From assembly GCA_001899285.1 (NCBI GenBank), contig MKWA01000013.1, forward strand, positions 28,336 through 92,335: DNA of 64,000 bases. The letters run 5' to 3'. A program made the position numbers and the translations under genes. The notes beneath the pieces are model-generated. The model did no database searches. It saw only the letters and a program-made list of their open reading frames with translations, and was not told the DNA's origin. The DNA comes from Rhizobiales bacterium 64-17. GTDB taxonomy: Bacteria; Pseudomonadota; Alphaproteobacteria; Rhizobiales; Xanthobacteraceae. Shown piece by piece: positions 60,867 to 64,000 of this stretch. The first letter of the stretch is position 1. Each line of letters starts with the position of its first letter.

Positions 60867-62906
60867 TCAGCGTCGGATCGGCGCGACGGGCGTGGAGTCG
60901 GCGACGCGCGGCTGGCGGCGCGTCATCAGATTGTCGAGACGCTCGCGCTCGCGCTCGAAGGTGGCGAGCACCGGCCCTTCCAGCACGCGGCCGCGCGGCA
61001 GCTTGATGCGCATCGGGTCGACGAAGCGGCCGTTGATGCGGATTTCATAGTGCACATGCGCGCCGGTGGAGAGGCCGGTCGAGCCGACGAAGCCGATCAC
61101 CTGGCCCTGGCGCACGCGCTTGCCCGGATCGATGCCGCGCGCGAACGCTGTCATGTGGCCGTAGGCGGTTTCGTAGCCGTTGGGATGGCGAATGAGCACG
61201 AACTTGCCGTAGCCGCCTTCCCATTCCGCTTTTTCGACGATGCCGTTGCCCGCAGCGTAGATCGGCGTGCCGGCGGCGGTGGCCCAGTCCACGCCCGTGT
61301 GCATCTTGGTGTAGCCGAGGATCGGGTGATGCCGCACGCCGAACGGCGAGCGCATGATGCCGTTGGCGATCGGCTTGCGGACTAGAAACTTCTTCGCGCT
61401 CTTGCCGGTCTCGTCGTAGTAGTCGACCACGCCGTCGTCCGGCGACTGGTAGCGGTAGAAGCGCTTCACTTCGCCGCCGACTGTCAGCGACGCAAACAGC
61501 ACGTCGCTGCGCGAATCCGCGGTGCCCGGCGTTTCGTCTTCTCCAGCGAACAGCACCTCAAACGAATCGCCCGGCTGCACGCGGCGCTGGAAATCGACGT
61601 CATAGGAATAGACGCGGATCATCTCGTCGACCACCGCGCGCGGCACCTGATTGCGCAGCGCGGTCTCGTAGATGCTCTGATAAAGGCGAACGCCGCTGCC
61701 GTCGTCGTTGTCGTCGTCCTCGCTGGTGCTGGCGATCTCGGTATTGGCACTGCTGACGTCGACCGGCACGTATTGGCCGCTGTCGGCGAGCGCGACGACG
61801 CCGTCGATACCGCTGTCGCTTGCGATCGTGACGCGAACCGGATGCAGCAGATGCTGGTCGTTGCCGACCGGACCCGGCAGGATTTTCAGTTTCTGTCCGT
61901 CTTTCAGGGCTTCCCGGCCGCGCGGTCCGAATGCGGCGAGGATCGCCTTGATCTCGTCTGGTGTCGCGCCCGCATCGCGCAGCAACCCGGCGATGGTGTC
62001 GGTGCGCTTGCAGATGACGATGCGCTCGCCGGTCGGATTGCCGCCGGTCGCCTCATCCCTGGTCTTGGGCAGCAGCGTCACGTTTTCCGGAACGATGCGC
62101 GCCTCGAAACCGGCATAGGGATCGTTCATCCGCGTGCTGGGTTCGACCGCGTAGGCGAGACGGATATTGCTGACGGCCTCGATCGAGGCGAGTTCGGGTC
62201 CGCGCGGCGTGCGCGTCGCCGTCCCGATCACGCTGGCGGCTTCACGCACGCGCGCCAGCACGTCCTCCTGCGCCGCACGGGCGGCCACCTTCAGCCGCGG
62301 CAGCAGCGGCGACAGATCGCGCATCACGAACGCGACTTCCGCCTCCGGCTCGGCGGCGGCCGCTGGCGCCCCGTCGGTTTCGTTGCCGGATTCCGCCAGC
62401 AGGCGCTGCGGATTGAACGGCGGGATTTTCGCCGACACGTCCGATGTGGTGAGCGAGAGATTGCCGGAAATGCGCACCAGCGGCCGCACGCGCACCACCT
62501 CGTGGTTGCCGACGCGGGTCATGGTGGAGACGCGGATCATCTGCCGCGCGACATTGGACTCGTTGCCGGTCGGCAGCCGGTCGCTTTTGCGCGCGCCGGT
62601 GTTGCGGTCGCTGCCGGAGAGGGCGCCACGCAAGGCGAGTTCGACGCGCTCGGGCAGCGACGCGAAATTGGTTTCGCCGAGGGAGGTGAACACCGCGCCG
62701 CCCATCAGCGCGGCGCCGCAAAGGCCGGTCAGGATCGTGCCGGACAGCCATTGCACCGAGACTCGGCGGCGATCGACCAAGCCGCCGTCCTCGCCATCCA
62801 CCGAGAGTGGTGGCTCATTGCCCAGTTCGACGGTGTCGGCGTCATGCCCCTGACTGGAATGTCGGGGGCTGGAGTGTCGCGCGCTGGCTGACCTGCGTTG
62901 GTCCAA
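60867..62906 (-). CDS. M23 family metalloendopeptidase, membrane-anchored
   Basis: A 679-residue protein: cytoplasmic N-terminus, one membrane segment near residues 55-75 (LSGTILTGLCGAALMGGAVF), a long low-homology periplasmic region, a LysM/OapA-like segment around 300 (TIAGLLRDAGATPDEIKAIL), and the C-terminal LytM/M23 domain. Zinc ligands are in RHHPILGYTKMHTGVDWA and GAHVHYEIR. Such proteins cleave peptidoglycan cross-links at division or during growth. The start at 62906 is a TTG with a weak ribosome-binding site, so the true start may differ. Confidence 0.9.
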   Translation of the reverse strand: MDQRRSASARHSSPRHSSQGHDADTVELGNEPPLSVDGEDGGLVDRRRVSVQWLSGTILTGLCGAALMGGAVFTSLGETNFASLPERVELALRGALSGSDRNTGARKSDRLPTGNESNVARQMIRVSTMTRVGNHEVVRVRPLVRISGNLSLTTSDVSAKIPPFNPQRLLAESGNETDGAPAAAAEPEAEVAFVMRDLSPLLPRLKVAARAAQEDVLARVREAASVIGTATRTPRGPELASIEAVSNIRLAYAVEPSTRMNDPYAGFEARIVPENVTLLPKTRDEATGGNPTGERIVICKRTDTIAGLLRDAGATPDEIKAILAAFGPRGREALKDGQKLKILPGPVGNDQHLLHPVRVTIASDSGIDGVVALADSGQYVPVDVSSANTEIASTSEDDDNDDGSGVRLYQSIYETALRNQVPRAVVDEMIRVYSYDVDFQRRVQPGDSFEVLFAGEDETPGTADSRSDVLFASLTVGGEVKRFYRYQSPDDGVVDYYDETGKSAKKFLVRKPIANGIMRSPFGVRHHPILGYTKMHTGVDWATAAGTPIYAAGNGIVEKAEWEGGYGKFVLIRHPNGYETAYGHMTAFARGIDPGKRVRQGQVIGFVGSTGLSTGAHVHYEIRINGRFVDPMRIKLPRGRVLEGPVLATFERERERLDNLMTRRQPRVADSTPVAPIRR

Positions 62907-63261
62907 CTTTGCCGTCCCCTGAGCCCGTCACGAGCGCGTTCGGTGGCGCGCGTGTGTCGCGCGAATCATTTCGTTGGGCCCGTCCGGTCCCTGAATCGAG
63001 AGGTGGCACCATCGCCTCTGCGCCAGACGGCGTCAACGGCGCGACATGGGCGGCTCGCTCGGGAAGATTAACCCGGTGACGCGCTGTCCGGAGTGTCGAA
63101 AGGAGCCTTCCCGAAGCCGGGGGTGGGGCCTCGGCGAGAAAAAGGGACGATGAATATGGCGCCGGTGGGGCGTCATCCCTATATTTGACCTATCCGGCCG
63201 GGGTTTTTGGGCCGTTTCGGCCCAGTCATCCACCGCAGTGCAAAAAAGCGTGTTTTGGGTG
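62907..63261. other. 355-nt intergenic region upstream of the rRNA promoter
   Basis: Only overlapping short open frames without recognisable products occur here. It holds the promoter region of the divergent M23 gene and upstream sequence of the rRNA operon. No repeat or tRNA is seen. Confidence 0.5.
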
Positions 63262-63291
63262 TTGACTTCCGGATCGGTCGCGACCTATAAC
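63262..63291 (+). promoter_or_regulatory. sigma-70 promoter of the rRNA operon
   Basis: TTGACT (63262-63267), an 18-nt spacer and TATAAC (63286-63291), about 360 nt upstream of the 16S gene. Near-consensus boxes and the AT-rich stretch before the -35 box suit an rrn P1 promoter. Confidence 0.75.
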
Positions 63292-63651
63292 CCGACCACT
63301 GGCGCGGCGCACTTCGCTTCGGCGAGGCGGCGCGCCTGTGAAGCTCATCACTGTCACAGTGAACCACAGCATCCGATAGTATATCGGGCGCTAGAGCTTC
63401 TTCGGCTCTTCGGTCTCCGGAGAGTTGGGCGCTGCCAGGTGCCCGGGCTGTTTGACAACTGAATCGGAAGAAAGAGAAACGTGGACGGCGGAGTTCTTGC
63501 GCGCCGTTGCCTCGGGAAGCGATTTCCGCAGGCATCGGTCGGAAGAGACATCGGCGGTCTGCGTTTAACAAAGGTACTATCGCTGATTTCGCAAGAAGTC
63601 AGCGTGTGGACCTCGTCAAACGTGAACGATCAGCCGAGATCAATCTCATCC
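63292..63651 (+). other. rRNA operon leader
   Basis: A ~360-nt leader between promoter and 16S gene. It includes GGGCTGTTTGACAACTGAA (63446-63464), which resembles the box A-type antitermination region described for rhizobial rrn leaders. Small self-complementary stretches occur near 63395-63420. No coding function is supported. Confidence 0.55.

Positions 63652-64000
<349 letters not shown>

Overview
The window is GC-rich DNA from an alphaproteobacterium of the order Hyphomicrobiales (Rhizobiales). The Bradyrhizobium/Rhodoplanes/Xanthobacteraceae neighbourhood is my best guess. The evidence is the 5' end of the 16S rRNA gene at the right edge, the alphaproteobacterial order murA - DUF2948 - hisD - UPF0262 - phosphatase - maf - yacG - tRNA-Phe, and a bradyrhizobial-type palindromic repeat at 45277-45325. 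All names come from reading the translations; no database search was possible.

Region 1 (1-8771) is a selenium locus: selA (cut by the window edge), a Sel1-repeat protein, selB, tRNA-Sec (selC) and, facing back, selD. Five tightly overlapping genes sit between selC and selD: two unknown proteins, a lipoate-ligase-like protein, a DsrE-like protein and a GcvH-like lipoyl carrier. The selB reading frame runs through the whole of selC and ends in an ATGA overlap with the next gene. A Tat-exported flavocytochrome-c/sulfide-dehydrogenase-type flavoprotein follows selD. This set is the best candidate for an undescribed system, a lipoyl/DsrE chalcogen relay tied to Sec biosynthesis.

Region 2 (9022-23411) is a divergent catabolic locus. 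On the minus strand lie an M20 amidohydrolase, a GntR/FCD regulator, asparaginase, PyrK- and PyrD-like proteins and a TRZ/ATZ-type amidohydrolase. On the plus strand lie an MFS permease, a three-subunit molybdenum hydroxylase and a complete NitT/TauT-type ABC transporter. The combination suggests uptake, hydroxylation, reduction, ring opening and nitrogen release from an N-heterocycle; the substrate is unknown.

Region 3 (23559-29117) is a LysR-controlled set with a gentisate-dioxygenase-like bicupin, an FAH-family hydrolase, a dienelactone hydrolase, a second esterase and a Bug-type binding protein. Two promoters share the same operator and core-promoter layout.

Region 4 (29239-41503) is an mhp-type meta-cleavage cluster (MhpA, B, C, D homologues) with an IclR regulator, SDR, ACMSD-like amidohydrolase, an orphan LivK-like protein, two orphan Bug proteins and an MBL-fold hydrolase. 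Four copies of a 17-bp palindrome lie in its promoter regions and probably define the regulon. Regions 2-4 look like accessory DNA ending near tRNA-Phe.

Region 5 (42138-50825) is core: tRNA-Phe, yacG, an acyl-CoA ligase, maf, phosphatase, UPF0262, hisD, DUF2948, murA, tRNA-Thr and small proteins. Region 6 (51006-55934) holds a copper-handling set: outer-membrane efflux lipoprotein, multicopper oxidase, cupredoxin and CusF-like protein. Region 7 (56011-64000) holds a novel three-repeat protein, a polysaccharide-deacetylase-family protein, a response regulator, nicotinate phosphoribosyltransferase, an M23 endopeptidase, and the promoter, leader and first ~350 nt of a 16S rRNA gene.
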